The notes under the pieces were generated by a model. That model saw only the letters and a list, made by a program, of their open reading frames with translations. It made no database searches and had not been told where the DNA came from. A stretch of 53,321 nucleotides of DNA. Source: DATEHQ01 sp035279525 (GTDB lineage Bacteria; Chloroflexota; Dormibacteria; Dormibacterales; Dormibacteraceae). Numbering within the stretch: the stretch's first letter is position 1; every line of letters begins with the position of its first letter. The translations under genes were made by a program, and so were the position numbers. Shown here in pieces: positions 25,929-34,188 of the stretch. Location of the stretch: contig DATEHQ010000003.1 of NCBI GenBank assembly GCA_035279525.1, positions 1 through 53,321 on the forward strand, in the 5' to 3' direction.

Positions 25929-28034
25929 CTACGCCGCCGCGGCGTGCACCTCCGCCAGCAAGTGGTTTGCGCGCTCGACCAGGTGCTCGGATCTGCCATC
26001 TCCGATCTGCCGGCCGCCGAACTCGGCTCCGGCCAGGGCGGTGAGCATCTGCCGGGCGAGGTCATCGCGCTGCGCGCCGAACTTCATGAGCTTGCTCTCC
26101 AGCTTGGTGTACGTCTCGTCGCCGGAGCTCTTGCTCGCCAGCGCCTTCGTCGAGATCTTCAGCGTGTCGAGACCGAATTCCCCAACCGGGGCGTTGATCT
26201 GCGAATACGCCTGGGCCAGCTTGACGAAGCTGTCCTGATCGTCGGTGATCGCTTCCGGAAGCGCGCTCGCCTTCAGGTCTTCGGCGATGACCCGACCCTC
26301 GCTCTTGTAGTCGTCGCGGAGATGGGTCAGGGCGAGAATCGTTGGCCGCGTGTCGGCGTGGCTCACCCACGTGCTGTTGTCACGGCCGAGGTGCTTCACT
26401 CCCGGACCGACCAGACCAAGAAAGCTGGTGACGATGTCCGGCTGGAAGTCCCCGTGCTGCCACGCGAATCCTGAGCTCTGCTGGAAGTCGGGCCCACCGA
26501 AGTTGTTGAAGAAATAGTCGGCGTTCCCGAAATAGATGAACGTCGGCGTCCGCAATGGATCGCCGGTGATCATGTGGAGGTTCTTCATCTCCACCGGGTC
26601 CGCCATGCGCTGCATCAGCTGCGTGCGCAAGCCGGTGTTGTTGTTCCTCGGGTCGACCAGCGTCGCCGACACCTGCTCGAAGTTGCGCGTCGCCGGATCG
26701 GTCCGGCCGGTTCGCGGCAGCAGGTAGATCGCTGGAGCGTCATCGTTGTGGAGGTCGAAGTTGGTCGTGACTCCTGCCTCCTGCATCAGCTGAGGCAGGT
26801 TGGCCGTGATCTCGCCAAGAGTCACCTTGGTGTTGTCCGCGGCGCCGCCGACGGGGTCGGTCGTCTTGTCGAGGACGTAGGTGCAGGGGACCGTGATCCC
26901 GTCGCAGTTCGCGGGCGACCCCGGCCTTCCCGCGTAGTGGTCGTTCTCGTCGGAGCTGAAGTTGAACAGCGTGTTCTGCGGCGTGATGCCGTCAGCGGCA
27001 AGACGCGTGAAGAACTTGGCGAACGCGGCGTCGTACTGCGCGAGCCTCTGCACGTAGCCCGCCTCTCCTGGACCGAATGCGCGGAAGGGGAACGTGTGCT
27101 TGTCGTGCGCGTCGGAGATGTAGGAGTACGTGACCGGCACGGCGTGCTCGAGCATCGCCGCCGTGTAGGCGAGGGACTGGTCGGCGGTGATTCCGCCGAA
27201 GCCGGGGAAGCCGTTGATCGCGCTTCCGCTCAGGTCCTTCAATCCGCTCGGCGCGATGACCGGTGCGACGTACTTGTGGCCGAACAGGCCCATGAAGCCG
27301 TTGTAGCCGCCGGGTTCCTGGGGAAGGACGTCGGGCTTGCCATTGTTGGCGGCCGAACACAATGCGGAGCCTTTGCCGCAGTGGATGGCGATGCCGATGA
27401 AGTCTTTGGTCGCCTGCGACGAATTGGTCTGGGCCTCGATCGCTTCCGGAGAACCCGCTCCGAAGACATTCGTGATGTTGCCGTTGTTCTCGAGCTCGAT
27501 GTTGGCTGTGGAAACTCCGCCGACGTTGCAGCCGGCGCGCGTGAAGGCGACCCACGGTGCGGGTGTGTTCTTGCCGCTGGCTGTGACGTTGTTGTATGCG
27601 CCGTCGCCTATCTTGTCCGTCCAGTACTGGAAGGCGCTCGGGAACCCGCCTTCCGTCCCATTCGGGTTGTAGAAGGCGTAGCTGTTCGAGACCGCGAGGC
27701 CCTGCTGGTCCGGGTACAGACCGGTAAGGGTGGTCACGATGTCGTTGGCCGTGTGCGAGATGAGCGGCGTGTAGTTGTGGCTGATCATCGTGCCGTTCTG
27801 CTCGATGAAGTTGAGAAGGTGCGGCATCTGCTCGAGGTCGGAGGGCACGTTCGGGTTGTCGCGCGTGAGGTGAACGTTGTCGAAGACGACGTTGACGACG
27901 TGCGAGATGCCGTTGCCGAGCTGACACTCGGTCGTCGAGGACGCGCCCTCGCTTGCATGCGCGCCGGGTGACGCGCCTACTTGAGTGCCGATCGCCAGCG
28001 CCACCACGGCCACGAGTCGGACCAGTCGTTTCAT
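25929..28034 (-). CDS. Secreted alkaline-phosphatase-superfamily phosphoesterase
   Basis: 701 residues with a clear signal peptide (MKRLVRLVAVVALAIGTQVG, cleavage near GAHASEG). Superfamily features are HVVNVVFDNVHLTRDNPNVP near the N-terminus, HTANDIVTTLTGLYP around the likely nucleophile, SSDENDHYAG as metal-binding Asp/His, and WVSHADTRPTIL near the C-terminus. It probably hydrolyses a phosphate ester outside the cell; the substrate is unknown. A GGGGG ribosome site precedes ATG 28034. A Pho-box-like triple repeat about 80 bp upstream suggests induction by phosphate starvation. Confidence 0.8.
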   Translation of the reverse strand: MKRLVRLVAVVALAIGTQVGASPGAHASEGASSTTECQLGNGISHVVNVVFDNVHLTRDNPNVPSDLEQMPHLLNFIEQNGTMISHNYTPLISHTANDIVTTLTGLYPDQQGLAVSNSYAFYNPNGTEGGFPSAFQYWTDKIGDGAYNNVTASGKNTPAPWVAFTRAGCNVGGVSTANIELENNGNITNVFGAGSPEAIEAQTNSSQATKDFIGIAIHCGKGSALCSAANNGKPDVLPQEPGGYNGFMGLFGHKYVAPVIAPSGLKDLSGSAINGFPGFGGITADQSLAYTAAMLEHAVPVTYSYISDAHDKHTFPFRAFGPGEAGYVQRLAQYDAAFAKFFTRLAADGITPQNTLFNFSSDENDHYAGRPGSPANCDGITVPCTYVLDKTTDPVGGAADNTKVTLGEITANLPQLMQEAGVTTNFDLHNDDAPAIYLLPRTGRTDPATRNFEQVSATLVDPRNNNTGLRTQLMQRMADPVEMKNLHMITGDPLRTPTFIYFGNADYFFNNFGGPDFQQSSGFAWQHGDFQPDIVTSFLGLVGPGVKHLGRDNSTWVSHADTRPTILALTHLRDDYKSEGRVIAEDLKASALPEAITDDQDSFVKLAQAYSQINAPVGEFGLDTLKISTKALASKSSGDETYTKLESKLMKFGAQRDDLARQMLTALAGAEFGGRQIGDGRSEHLVERANHLLAEVHAAAA

Positions 28035-28068
28035 GCCAAACCCCCTACATCAACGACTGCCAAAGGGA

Positions 28069-28088
28069 GGCGAGCCCCCTCGCTCGCC
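28069..28088. promoter_or_regulatory. Leader hairpin upstream of the phosphoesterase gene
   Basis: GGCGAGC and GCTCGCC form a 7-bp stem with a 6-nt loop, within the expected 5' leader. It could stabilise the leader or end transcription from the upstream 38-aa gene. No T-tract follows. Confidence 0.4.
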
Positions 28089-28097
28089 GCACCCGAC

Positions 28098-28140
28098 GAT
28101 AAACCCCGCCCGGTTATCGACCGGTTACGCCTCGGTTAGG
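28098..28140 (-). promoter_or_regulatory. Pho-box-like triple direct repeat with -10
   Basis: On the minus strand, CCTAACCG, CGTAACCG and GATAACCG follow each other with 3-bp gaps (exact 11-bp period, 28140-28111). TTTATC at 28103-28098 lies 7 bp downstream as a -10. The 8+3 layout is that of PhoB/PhoP-family operators, which commonly replace a -35 box. The target is a secreted phosphoesterase. Confidence 0.6.
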
Positions 28141-28164
28141 AAAAGCGAGGTCTAGCGCAAGAGC

Positions 28165-28281
28165 TTAACGCTGCTCGGGGGGCCACACCCAGCGCGTCGG
28201 TCGCACGGCGTCCAGGGGTCGGGAGTCGGCGCCGAAGAATCCGCCCAGCAGGCAGAGCGCTGCGAGGATCAAGACCGTCAT
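28165..28281 (-). CDS. 38-aa single-helix membrane peptide
   Basis: ATG 28281 lies 5 nt after GGAGG. The peptide is MTVLILAALCLLGGFFGADS followed by a polar tail ending WVWPPEQR. There is one N-terminal hydrophobic helix. It lies on the same strand as the phosphoesterase and divergent from LysR. No family was recognised; it could be a regulatory or subunit micropeptide. Confidence 0.55.
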   Translation of the reverse strand: MTVLILAALCLLGGFFGADSRPLDAVRPTRWVWPPEQR

Positions 28282-28344
28282 GAAGACCTCCATGCCCTAA
28301 TTGTTCCCATGTGGAATGTCCGGAGCAACAGGAGTTTTCCTCGA

Positions 28345-28350
28345 TAAAAT
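28345..28350 (+). promoter_or_regulatory. -10 box 6 nt before the LysR GTG
   Basis: TAAAAT followed by exactly 6 nt and GTG 28357, with no ribosome site. Consistent with a leaderless transcript. Confidence 0.55.
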
Positions 28351-28356
28351 ATCGCC

Positions 28357-29388
28357 GTGGCGAATAATTGGGCCAGCGTCGAGCTCAAGCACCTCCGCGC
28401 GCTGGCCGCGGTCGCGGAGACCGGCACCTTCTGGGCGGCCTCGCAGGAGCTGAACAGCTCGCTCTCCACCGTCAGCGACCACATCAACGAGCTGGAGACC
28501 CTGGTGGGCCAGCGCCTGGTGGAGCGCTCGCGCGGCAGGCGCACCGTGCAGCTGACCGAGGCGGGCCGGCTGCTGCTCGGCCACGCAAGGGCGATCGAGT
28601 CGCGCGTCCACGCCGCCGAGGCCGACCTCCGCGCCTACGCCGGCGGCCAGGCCGGCACGCTCAGGGTCGGCGTCTACCAGAGCGTCGAGAACAAGATCCT
28701 GCCCGAGGCGCTGCGGCGCTTCAGGGCCGGCTGGCCGAACGTCGACGTGCAGCTGACCGAGGACTCGCAGGACGAGTCGCTCGTCGAGTCGGTCGAGCGC
28801 GGCGCCGTCGACCTCACCTTTTCCATCGAGCCGATCGCCGACGGCCCGTTCACCGTCCGGCGATTGATGCGCGACCCGTACGTGCTCCTGGTGCCGGCCA
28901 CGTCACCGAAACGCGAGACTCGGGTGAGCCTCTCGGTGCTGGACGGCGCGCCGATGGTCGCGTACCAGCACCTCCGCCACCAGGACCTGGCCGAGGATTT
29001 CCTCCGCGCGCGCGGCGTGCGGCCGAAGATCGTCTTTCGCTCCAACGACAACGGGACGGTGCAGGCGATGGTGGCGTCAGGTCTCGGCGTCGCCCTGGCG
29101 CCGCTGCTCACGGTCGACGAGAACGACCCGCGGATCAGGCTCCAGGTGACCGCCGAGCCCGTGCCCCCACGCGTGCTGGTCGTCGTGTGGCACCGCGACC
29201 GCTACCGCCCGCCGTCGGCGCATGCCTTCGTCGACACCGCCGTCGCGGTGGCCGAGGAGATGGAGCGCTCGCATGCCCGTCTGCTCAGCCGGCTCGGATC
29301 ACCACCCCGGATAGCCCGGACTATCCGGGATAACGAAAGACGAGCTCGAGCCCGTCGACCTCGTCCTCCTGCGTCCCGACCTGCGTGA
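28357..29388 (+). CDS. LysR-family transcriptional regulator
   Basis: 343 residues. An N-terminal winged HTH (ELKHLRALAAVAETGTFWAA, then LSTVSDHINELETLVGQRLV) is followed by a periplasmic-binding-like effector domain (GTLRVGVYQSVENKILPEAL, VASGLGVALAPLLTV). The last ~25 residues are Arg/Pro-rich and overlap the convergent GNAT gene by 68 bp; they look like run-on beyond the usual LysR end. The divergent neighbour encodes the 38-aa peptide and may be a target. Confidence 0.92.
   Translation: MANNWASVELKHLRALAAVAETGTFWAASQELNSSLSTVSDHINELETLVGQRLVERSRGRRTVQLTEAGRLLLGHARAIESRVHAAEADLRAYAGGQAGTLRVGVYQSVENKILPEALRRFRAGWPNVDVQLTEDSQDESLVESVERGAVDLTFSIEPIADGPFTVRRLMRDPYVLLVPATSPKRETRVSLSVLDGAPMVAYQHLRHQDLAEDFLRARGVRPKIVFRSNDNGTVQAMVASGLGVALAPLLTVDENDPRIRLQVTAEPVPPRVLVVVWHRDRYRPPSAHAFVDTAVAVAEEMERSHARLLSRLGSPPRIARTIRDNERRARARRPRPPASRPA
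29306..29329. repeat. Palindrome, copy 1 (CGGATAG..CTATCCG family)
   Basis: CCCGGATAG-CCCGGA-CTATCCGGG lies at the 3' end of the GNAT gene and includes its stop codon. The 20-bp core matches the perfect palindrome at 31841-31860 except for one base. It could act as a terminator or a protein-binding site. Confidence 0.6.
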
Positions 29389-29851
29389 ACCCCAGCCTGC
29401 GCACCACCGCCAGCGACGGCGCGTTCTCGGGCGAGACGGTCGCGTAGACCTCGCGCTCGCCGTGCGCAAAGGCCCAGTCGATGAGCCCTCGCGCGGCCTC
29501 CCTGGCGTAGCCGCGGCCCCGGAACTCGGTGAAGACGGTGTATCCGATCTCGGCCCGCCCGACTGTGTCCGGCGGCCCGTGAAACCCGCAGTGGCCCACG
29601 ATGCCCTCGGCGGCGTCGACCATCAAGCGCGCCATCCAGTCGCGGCGCGCCGGCTCGGCCTCCATGCGCTCGAGCTGGACGGAGAGAAAGCTCCACGGGC
29701 CGACGTCTCCCGCGGCGGGAAACTCCGCCGGCAGCGTGCGGCCCAGGATCCGCTCCGCCTCCTCGCGTCGACCCGCGATCAACGCTCGCACGGCGTCGGG
29801 CTCGAAGGCCACGAGCTCGAGTCGCTCGGTCCGGATCGGCGGCACGGTCAT
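29321..29851 (-). CDS. GNAT-family N-acetyltransferase (RimJ/RimL-like)
   Basis: 176 residues from ATG 29851 (ATGA overlap with nei). IRTERLELVAFEPDAVRALI is the typical RimJ-like N-terminus. The acetyl-CoA loop is FRGRGYAREAARGLIDWAFA, followed by VSPENAPSLAVVRRLGFTQV. It should transfer an acetyl group to an amine or protein N-terminus; the substrate is unknown. Its 3' end overlaps the LysR gene on the other strand. Confidence 0.9.
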   Translation of the reverse strand: MTVPPIRTERLELVAFEPDAVRALIAGRREEAERILGRTLPAEFPAAGDVGPWSFLSVQLERMEAEPARRDWMARLMVDAAEGIVGHCGFHGPPDTVGRAEIGYTVFTEFRGRGYAREAARGLIDWAFAHGEREVYATVSPENAPSLAVVRRLGFTQVGTQEDEVDGLELVFRYPG

Positions 29852-30603
29852 GGGGGCTGGCATCTCGGGCACCAGTACGCCAGGCGTGCCAGCTCGCCCA
29901 GTGCGCGAACTTTGATAGGTGTCCCGCAGCGGGGACACGGCCGCCCGCCCCGTCCGTGCACAGCGCCGCGGCCGTATCCCGGGAAGCGGCGATGCACGTC
30001 GTTCCCGAGGTTGGCGCGCATCGCGGTCCGCGCGGTCTCGAACAGCGCGACCAGCTCGTCGTCGGCCAGCTCGCCGACGGGCTTCCACGGATTGACCTTG
30101 CTCTGCCACAGCGCCTCGCACCGATAGACGTTCCCGATCCCGGCCGTCACGCGCTGGTCGAGGAGCAGCTCGCCGACGGTGGCAACCGGGGACGACCTCG
30201 CCCGTGCCAACACCGCCTTCACGTCCCAATCGTCGCTGAGGATGTCCGGACCGAGATGTCCGACGTGTGCGGACTCGTCGCGCACGAGCTCGACCACCGG
30301 CGCGGAATAGCACGCGGCGACGACGTCCTCGGTCTCGAGCAGGACCTTGAGCTGCCAGGCAGGCCGCGACGGGTTCGCTCCGCGCGCGTACACCTGCCAC
30401 GTCCCGCGCATGCGCATGTGCGTGTGCAGCGCGAGCCCGTTGTCGAAGCGGATCATCAGGTGCTTGCCCACCGGCTGCACGTCGCTGACGGTGGTCCCGG
30501 CAAGTCTCCTCAAAGCATCCGGGCGCGCGTTGACCACGCGCTTGCCTCGCAGCGCCGCGCGCAGCCGCTCCGCGGTGCGAAAGATGGTGTCCCCTTCCGG
30601 CAT
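29848..30603 (-). CDS. nei: Endonuclease VIII-like DNA glycosylase (Fpg/Nei family)
   Basis: 251 residues. The N-terminus PEGDTIFRTAERL, after the initiator Met, places the catalytic Pro and Glu as in Nei rather than Fpg (PELPEV). The H2TH region reads LLDQRVTAGIGNVYRCEALW. A C-terminal zinc finger CPRCGTPIKV with YWCPRCQ completes the enzyme. It excises oxidised pyrimidines and nicks the abasic site in base-excision repair. Coupled to the GNAT gene by ATGA; starts 26 bp from the divergent aldo/keto reductase gene. Confidence 0.92.
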   Translation of the reverse strand: MPEGDTIFRTAERLRAALRGKRVVNARPDALRRLAGTTVSDVQPVGKHLMIRFDNGLALHTHMRMRGTWQVYARGANPSRPAWQLKVLLETEDVVAACYSAPVVELVRDESAHVGHLGPDILSDDWDVKAVLARARSSPVATVGELLLDQRVTAGIGNVYRCEALWQSKVNPWKPVGELADDELVALFETARTAMRANLGNDVHRRFPGYGRGAVHGRGGRPCPRCGTPIKVRALGELARLAYWCPRCQPP

Positions 30604-30629
30604 GTCGTGTTACGCCATCATGAATCTCG

Positions 30630-31385
30630 ATGAAGCTCGGCGACCTGGCCATCGCCCGCATCGGCCTGGGCACCAACCGGTTGACCCACACGCCCGAGCA
30701 CGTCGAGTTCATCAGGTCGGCAGTCGAGGCCGGCGTGCAGATGATCGACACCGCCCACCTCTACACCGGCACGCAGAGCGAGAAGACGATCGGCGAGGCG
30801 GTGACCGGGACTCCCAACGTTGTGGTCGTCGCAACCAAGGGCGGCTTCAATCCGGGCGAGGGAAAGCCTGACGTCCTTCGTGCCCAGATCGAAGAGAGCC
30901 TGCGCAACCTGCGGACCGAGGCGATCACGCTCTACTTCCTGCACCGCGTCCATCCGGATACGCCTCTCGAGGTGAGTCTCGGGGCCATCCAAGAGCAGGT
31001 GGACCGCAAGAAGATCCGCTTCGTCGGAATCTCGGAGGTCGACGTCGACCAGATCGAGCGTGCGCGCAAAGTCCTGCCCATTCACGCCGTGCAGAACCGC
31101 TACAACCTCGCCGACCGGAAATGGGACGCCGTCGTCGACTACTGCGATGAGGAAGGTATCGTGTTCGTCCCGTTCTTTCCCCTCCGCGAGGGCCACAGCG
31201 CAGCGGTCGACGAGGTTGCCCGCAAGCATCGCGCGACGCCATCGCAGGTGATGCTCGCCTGGCTGCTGAAGCGGTCGCCGGTCATGCTTCCGATCCCTGG
31301 CACCCTGTCCCTCGAGCACCTGAAGGAAAACCTCGCCGCGCAGAAGATCGAGCTGACGAAAGCGGAGTACGAAAGCCTGGCCTGA
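30630..31385 (+). CDS. Aldo/keto reductase
   Basis: 251 residues, at the short end for the family. The catalytic tetrad is visible: Asp and Tyr in MIDTAHLYTG, Lys in VVVATKGGF and His in YFLHRVHP. The NADPH-binding C-terminal barrel includes LPIPGTLSLEHLKENLAA. It reduces aldehydes or ketones with NADPH; the substrate is unknown. The start codon follows the divergent nei start closely, and no ribosome site is obvious. Confidence 0.92.
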   Translation: MKLGDLAIARIGLGTNRLTHTPEHVEFIRSAVEAGVQMIDTAHLYTGTQSEKTIGEAVTGTPNVVVVATKGGFNPGEGKPDVLRAQIEESLRNLRTEAITLYFLHRVHPDTPLEVSLGAIQEQVDRKKIRFVGISEVDVDQIERARKVLPIHAVQNRYNLADRKWDAVVDYCDEEGIVFVPFFPLREGHSAAVDEVARKHRATPSQVMLAWLLKRSPVMLPIPGTLSLEHLKENLAAQKIELTKAEYESLA

Positions 31386-31417
31386 TTCTTGCGGGTCAGC
31401 CGGCGTTATGAGACGCC

Positions 31418-31648
31418 CTATCTACGCAGGCTGCTGGCCAGTTGCTTTCGGTGCCGCACGAACACTGCGCTGTATACCGTCCACAGCATTGCCTTGACCA
31501 TCCCGGTTCCGAGCACCACCCAGCCAAGCCAACTGGGAATGCTTGTCGATCGCTGAATGACAAGTGGCAGTCCCAGCCAAATCAGAAAGGCGGCGACAGC
31601 GTAGCTGACCACTACGACCGCTAGAAAGCGTCCGAGCCGCCACGACAT
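31418..31648 (-). CDS. Small two-helix membrane protein
   Basis: 76 residues: two hydrophobic helices (about 8-30 and 40-62) and a basic tail (FVRHRKQLASSLRR). No family was recognised. It lies between the aldo/keto reductase and glgX, on the glgX strand, with TTGACG shortly upstream of its ATG. Base composition is somewhat less GC-rich than the neighbours. Confidence 0.6.
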   Translation of the reverse strand: MSWRLGRFLAVVVVSYAVAAFLIWLGLPLVIQRSTSIPSWLGWVVLGTGMVKAMLWTVYSAVFVRHRKQLASSLRR

Positions 31649-31771
31649 ATCTCGTCAACGCTCGAGAGGATGCAGCGGTGGTTAGTAGGAGAATCTGCCC
31701 GAACGAATGGGATCAACGTCCCACACGTAGCGCGCCCTAAGCGCCCACGCCAGCGCTAGGCTAACCGGGCA

Positions 31772-31828
31772 AGACGGGCGTCGGAGCCGAGGTGCCGCTC
31801 GTTGCGACCAGGGAGGGGGCGCCCGTCT
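31772..31828. other. Long-range inverted repeat in an intergenic gap
   Basis: AGACGGGCG (31772) and CGCCCGTCT (31820) are perfect 9-bp arms enclosing 39 nt, within which GAGC and GCTC could form an inner stem. The layout suits a small structured RNA or a recombination remnant. No known RNA family was recognised. The gap 31649-31895 contains this element and the palindrome at 31841. Confidence 0.35.
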
Positions 31829-31840
31829 GACTTCGAATCT

Positions 31841-31860
31841 CGGATAGTCCGGACTATCCG
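31841..31860. repeat. Perfect 20-bp palindrome (copy 2)
   Basis: CGGATAGTCCGGACTATCCG is fully self-complementary. It lies 36 bp downstream of the glgX stop, like copy 1 at the end of the GNAT gene. A shorter related sequence (GCCGGACTAACCGGC) overlaps the glgX stop itself. Confidence 0.75.
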
Positions 31861-31895
31861 GGGTTTTGAACCCTCCGAATGCCTGATAAGCCGGA

Positions 31896-34037
31896 CTAAC
31901 CGGCCTGCCCGTCGGCCGACTGCAGCACGATGACCGACCGCGCGCGCGTCAGCACGCGCCTCTCGACGACGACCGGCTCCGACTCCGGCGCCAGCCGCTC
32001 GGTGTCGACCACCGCCGTCCAGGGGCCGGCGAGGTCTTCCGGAATCGTCCAGTAAACCGGCCTCGCCTGGCCGTTGAAAAGCAGCACGAACGAGTCGTCG
32101 ACGATCGCGTGGCCGCGGTCGTCACGCCCGGGAATGGCTCCGCCGTTGAGGTAGACGCCCAGTGAGCGGGCGTGCCGCGACACCCAGTCCTGGTCGGTCA
32201 TCGGCTTGCCGTCGGGCTTGAACCACGCGATGTCGACCGCGCCGCGGATGGGGCGACCCTGGAAGAAGCGCCGCCGCCGAAAGACGGGATGGGCGTGGCG
32301 GAAGGCGATCAGCCAGCGGACAAAGTCGCACAGCGGCCAGTCGACCTCCGACCAGTTCACCCACGAGATCTCGTTGTCCTGGCAGTACCCGTTGTTGTTG
32401 CCGCGCTGCGTGCGGCCGAGCTCGTCGCCCATCAGCAGCATCGGCACGCCCTGGGCCAGAAAGAGCGACGAAAGCAGGTTGCGCTGCTGCTTGGCCCGCA
32501 GCTTGCGGATCTTCGGGTCGTCGGTGTCGCCTTCTACGCCGCAGTTCCAAGACCGGTTGTGCGACTCGCCGTCGGCATTGCCCTCGCCGTTGGCATCGTT
32601 GTGCTTGCCGTTGTAGGACACGAGGTCGCGAAGGGTGAACCCGTCATGCGCGGTCACGAAGTTGATGCTCGCGACCGGTCGCCGTGTGTCGTTCTGGTAG
32701 AGGTCGGAAGAGCCCGTCAGGCGTGAGGCCAGCTCGCCGACCGTGGCCGGCTCGCCGCGCCAGAAGTCACGCATGGAATCACGGAAGCGGCCGTTCCACT
32801 CGCTCCACAGCGCGGGAAAGTTGCCGACCTGATAGCCGCCCTCGCCGATGTCCCAGGGCTCGGCTATGAGCTTCACGCGGCTCACGACCGGATCCTGCTG
32901 GATGAGGTCGAAGAAGGTGGACAGCCGGTCGACCTCGTGGAACTCGCGCGCCAGCGTCGCCGCGAGGTCGAAGCGAAAGCCGTCGACGTGCATCTCGGTC
33001 ACCCAGTAGCGGAGCGAGTCCATGATCAGCTGCAGCGTGTGCGGGTGCCGCACGTTGAGGCTGTTCCCCGTACCGGTGGTGTCGTAGTAGAACTGCGGCG
33101 ATTCGCCGACGAGCCGGTAGTACGCGCGGTTGTCGATGCCGCGGAAGCAAAGCGTCGGGCCGAGGTGGTTGCCCTCCGCGGTGTGGTTGTAGACGACGTC
33201 GAGGATCACCTCGATGCCGGCCTCGTGAAAGGTGCGCACCATCCAGCGGAACTCGTTCACCTGGTCGCCCTGGTGCACCGGGCTCGCGTACTCGTTGTGC
33301 GGCGCGAAAAAGCCGATCGTGTTGTATCCCCAGTAGTTGCGCAGCCCCATCTCGACCAGGCGCTGGTCGTGCACGAACTGGTGGACGGGCATCAGCTCGA
33401 TCGCCGTCACGCCCAGCGACTTGAGGTGATTGATCACCGCCTGGTGCGCGAGGCCCGCGTACGTGCCGCGTAGCTCTTCCGGCACCTCGGGATTACATTT
33501 CGTCATCCCCTTCACGTGCGCCTCGTAGATCACGGTCTCGTGCAGCGGCGTCTCTGGTCGCCGGTCGCCGCCCCAGTCGTAGTGCGGATGCTGAACCAGC
33601 GACCGATAGACGTACGGCGCGCTGTCGTCGTCGTTGCGCTCGGCGGGGTCGCCCAGCTGGTAGCCGTAGCACGCCGGGTTCCACCGCACCTCGCCCTCGA
33701 TGGCGCGCGCGTACGGATCCAGGAGCAGCTTGTTGGGGTTGCAGCGCAGGCCGTACTCCGGCGCGTACGGTCCGTGGACCCGGTACCCGTAGCGCTGCCC
33801 TGGACCGACGTTGGGCAGGTAGGCGTGCCATGAGAACGCATCGACCTCCTCGAGCGCGACCCGATGCTCCTGGCCGCCGTCGTCGAACAGACACAGCTCG
33901 ACCTTCTCGGCGAGCTCGCTGAACAGCGCAAAGTTGGTGCCGGCGCCGTCGAACGTGGCGCCGAGCGGATATGCCCGCCCGGGCCAGACGCCGGCCTGGA
34001 CCTGGTCAGACGCGGCCGGATCGTTGGCTGAGTTCAT
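31896..34037 (-). CDS. glgX: Glycogen debranching enzyme / isoamylase (GlgX)
   Basis: 713 residues, typical for GlgX. An N-terminal CBM48 domain (VWPGRAYPLGATFDGAGTNF) precedes a GH13 catalytic barrel with VILDVVYNHT, catalytic nucleophile DGFRFDLAATL, acid/base LIAEPWDIG and transition-state stabiliser FVTAHDGFTL. It hydrolyses alpha-1,6 branches in glycogen or limit dextrin. ATG 34037 is conventional. It stands alone, without other glycogen genes in the window. Confidence 0.96.
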   Translation of the reverse strand: MNSANDPAASDQVQAGVWPGRAYPLGATFDGAGTNFALFSELAEKVELCLFDDGGQEHRVALEEVDAFSWHAYLPNVGPGQRYGYRVHGPYAPEYGLRCNPNKLLLDPYARAIEGEVRWNPACYGYQLGDPAERNDDDSAPYVYRSLVQHPHYDWGGDRRPETPLHETVIYEAHVKGMTKCNPEVPEELRGTYAGLAHQAVINHLKSLGVTAIELMPVHQFVHDQRLVEMGLRNYWGYNTIGFFAPHNEYASPVHQGDQVNEFRWMVRTFHEAGIEVILDVVYNHTAEGNHLGPTLCFRGIDNRAYYRLVGESPQFYYDTTGTGNSLNVRHPHTLQLIMDSLRYWVTEMHVDGFRFDLAATLAREFHEVDRLSTFFDLIQQDPVVSRVKLIAEPWDIGEGGYQVGNFPALWSEWNGRFRDSMRDFWRGEPATVGELASRLTGSSDLYQNDTRRPVASINFVTAHDGFTLRDLVSYNGKHNDANGEGNADGESHNRSWNCGVEGDTDDPKIRKLRAKQQRNLLSSLFLAQGVPMLLMGDELGRTQRGNNNGYCQDNEISWVNWSEVDWPLCDFVRWLIAFRHAHPVFRRRRFFQGRPIRGAVDIAWFKPDGKPMTDQDWVSRHARSLGVYLNGGAIPGRDDRGHAIVDDSFVLLFNGQARPVYWTIPEDLAGPWTAVVDTERLAPESEPVVVERRVLTRARSVIVLQSADGQAG

Positions 34038-34188
34038 GGGCCCGGGTGCTGAGTCTAAGCGGCCGCCCCAAACGATTTTGATACTGGATTTGAGACCGGG
34101 CTGACACTGCTATTGAGACCGCCTCCGCGGGAAGTTGACGCGCATGAATCGAGCCGCCGGTGGCTCCCAGAACATGTGGAGGTGGTCC

